Assembly: GCA_045637645.1 (NCBI GenBank) | Contig: JAZTZV010000047.1 | Span: 1 to 6,953 of the forward strand | Reading direction: 5' to 3' | DNA from: RGIG1959 sp045637645 | GTDB lineage: Bacteria > Bacillota > Clostridia > Oscillospirales > Acutalibacteraceae | DNA: 6,953 nt | Shown: positions 6,903-6,953 of the stretch, one piece after another | How the letters are laid out: each line of letters begins with the position of its first letter | Position numbering within the stretch: the first letter of the stretch is position 1 | The notes under the pieces: model-generated | Database searches by the model: none | What the model saw: the letters and a program-made list of their open reading frames with translations, nothing else | What the model was told of the DNA's origin: nothing | Position numbers and translations under genes: made by a program

Positions 6903-6953
6903 CTACCCCTCAGTCACGGCTTTGCCGTGCCAGCTCCCCTGACAAGGGGAGCC
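6903..6953 (-). repeat. Two-hairpin intergenic repeat, unit B, inverted to unit A
   Basis: On the minus strand this unit has the same plan as unit A. Stem one is GCTCCCCT with AGGGGAGC (plus-strand 6933-6940 and 6945-6952, loop GACA), then a TGG spacer. Stem two is CACGGC with GCCGTG (6915-6920 and 6924-6929, loop TTT), followed by ACTGAGGGG. The element reaches the window edge, so more copies may follow. The A-rich joint between A and B gives five T residues on the minus strand beyond unit B, too far from the stem for a normal terminator. Confidence 0.8.

Noticed and set aside
6628..6942. A 104-codon + strand open frame overlapping the acetyltransferase and the repeats
   Set aside because: It is in a shadow frame of the acetyltransferase, continues into palindromic repeat DNA and has an R/K-rich composition with no start signal.
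6843..6953. A CRISPR array or riboswitch at the right edge
   Set aside because: There are only two units in opposite orientation, with no regular spacers and no downstream gene in view to regulate. Paired palindromic repeats fit better.

Overview
The window looks like a piece of a Clostridia-type Firmicute chromosome. The glutamate dehydrogenase closely resembles the Clostridium symbiosum enzyme. Double-strand-break resection uses AddB, as is typical of Firmicutes, rather than RecBCD. Ribosome binding sites are strong AAGGAGG-type sequences and both promoters are sigma-A-like. The coding DNA is by eye somewhat GC-rich. The genus cannot be fixed from this sequence, and a Clostridia gut lineage is an inference.

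Layout: bases 1-37 hold the end of a small palindromic intergenic repeat. Bases 38-244 are a promoter and leader region for a single-gene unit, gdhA (245-1594), closed by a strong intrinsic terminator (1616-1651). A second promoter (1657-1685) drives a tight three-gene unit. This is addB (1737-5093), rmuC (5090-6313, overlapping addB by ATGA) and a GNAT acetyltransferase (6338-6784). After a 58-base spacer, bases 6843-6953 carry two related two-hairpin repeat units in inverted orientation, running to the window edge. All four genes are on the + strand and look intact.

Functionally, gdhA links 2-oxoglutarate and ammonium to glutamate and its codon use suggests high expression. addB and rmuC are both DNA-processing genes of the PD-(D/E)XK nuclease type or a related fold, so the second operon looks like a recombination and repair unit with an acetyltransferase of unknown target at its end. 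The usual partner gene addA is not beside addB here.

I do not see an undescribed multi-gene system. The signal least explained by known genes is the repeat material at both ends. The two right-hand units share one architecture and keep their stems through compensatory base-pair changes, which points to selection on structure. Two smaller regulatory observations are an inverted repeat over the addB -10 box and start site, and repeated TTGCA boxes with a leader hairpin upstream of gdhA.
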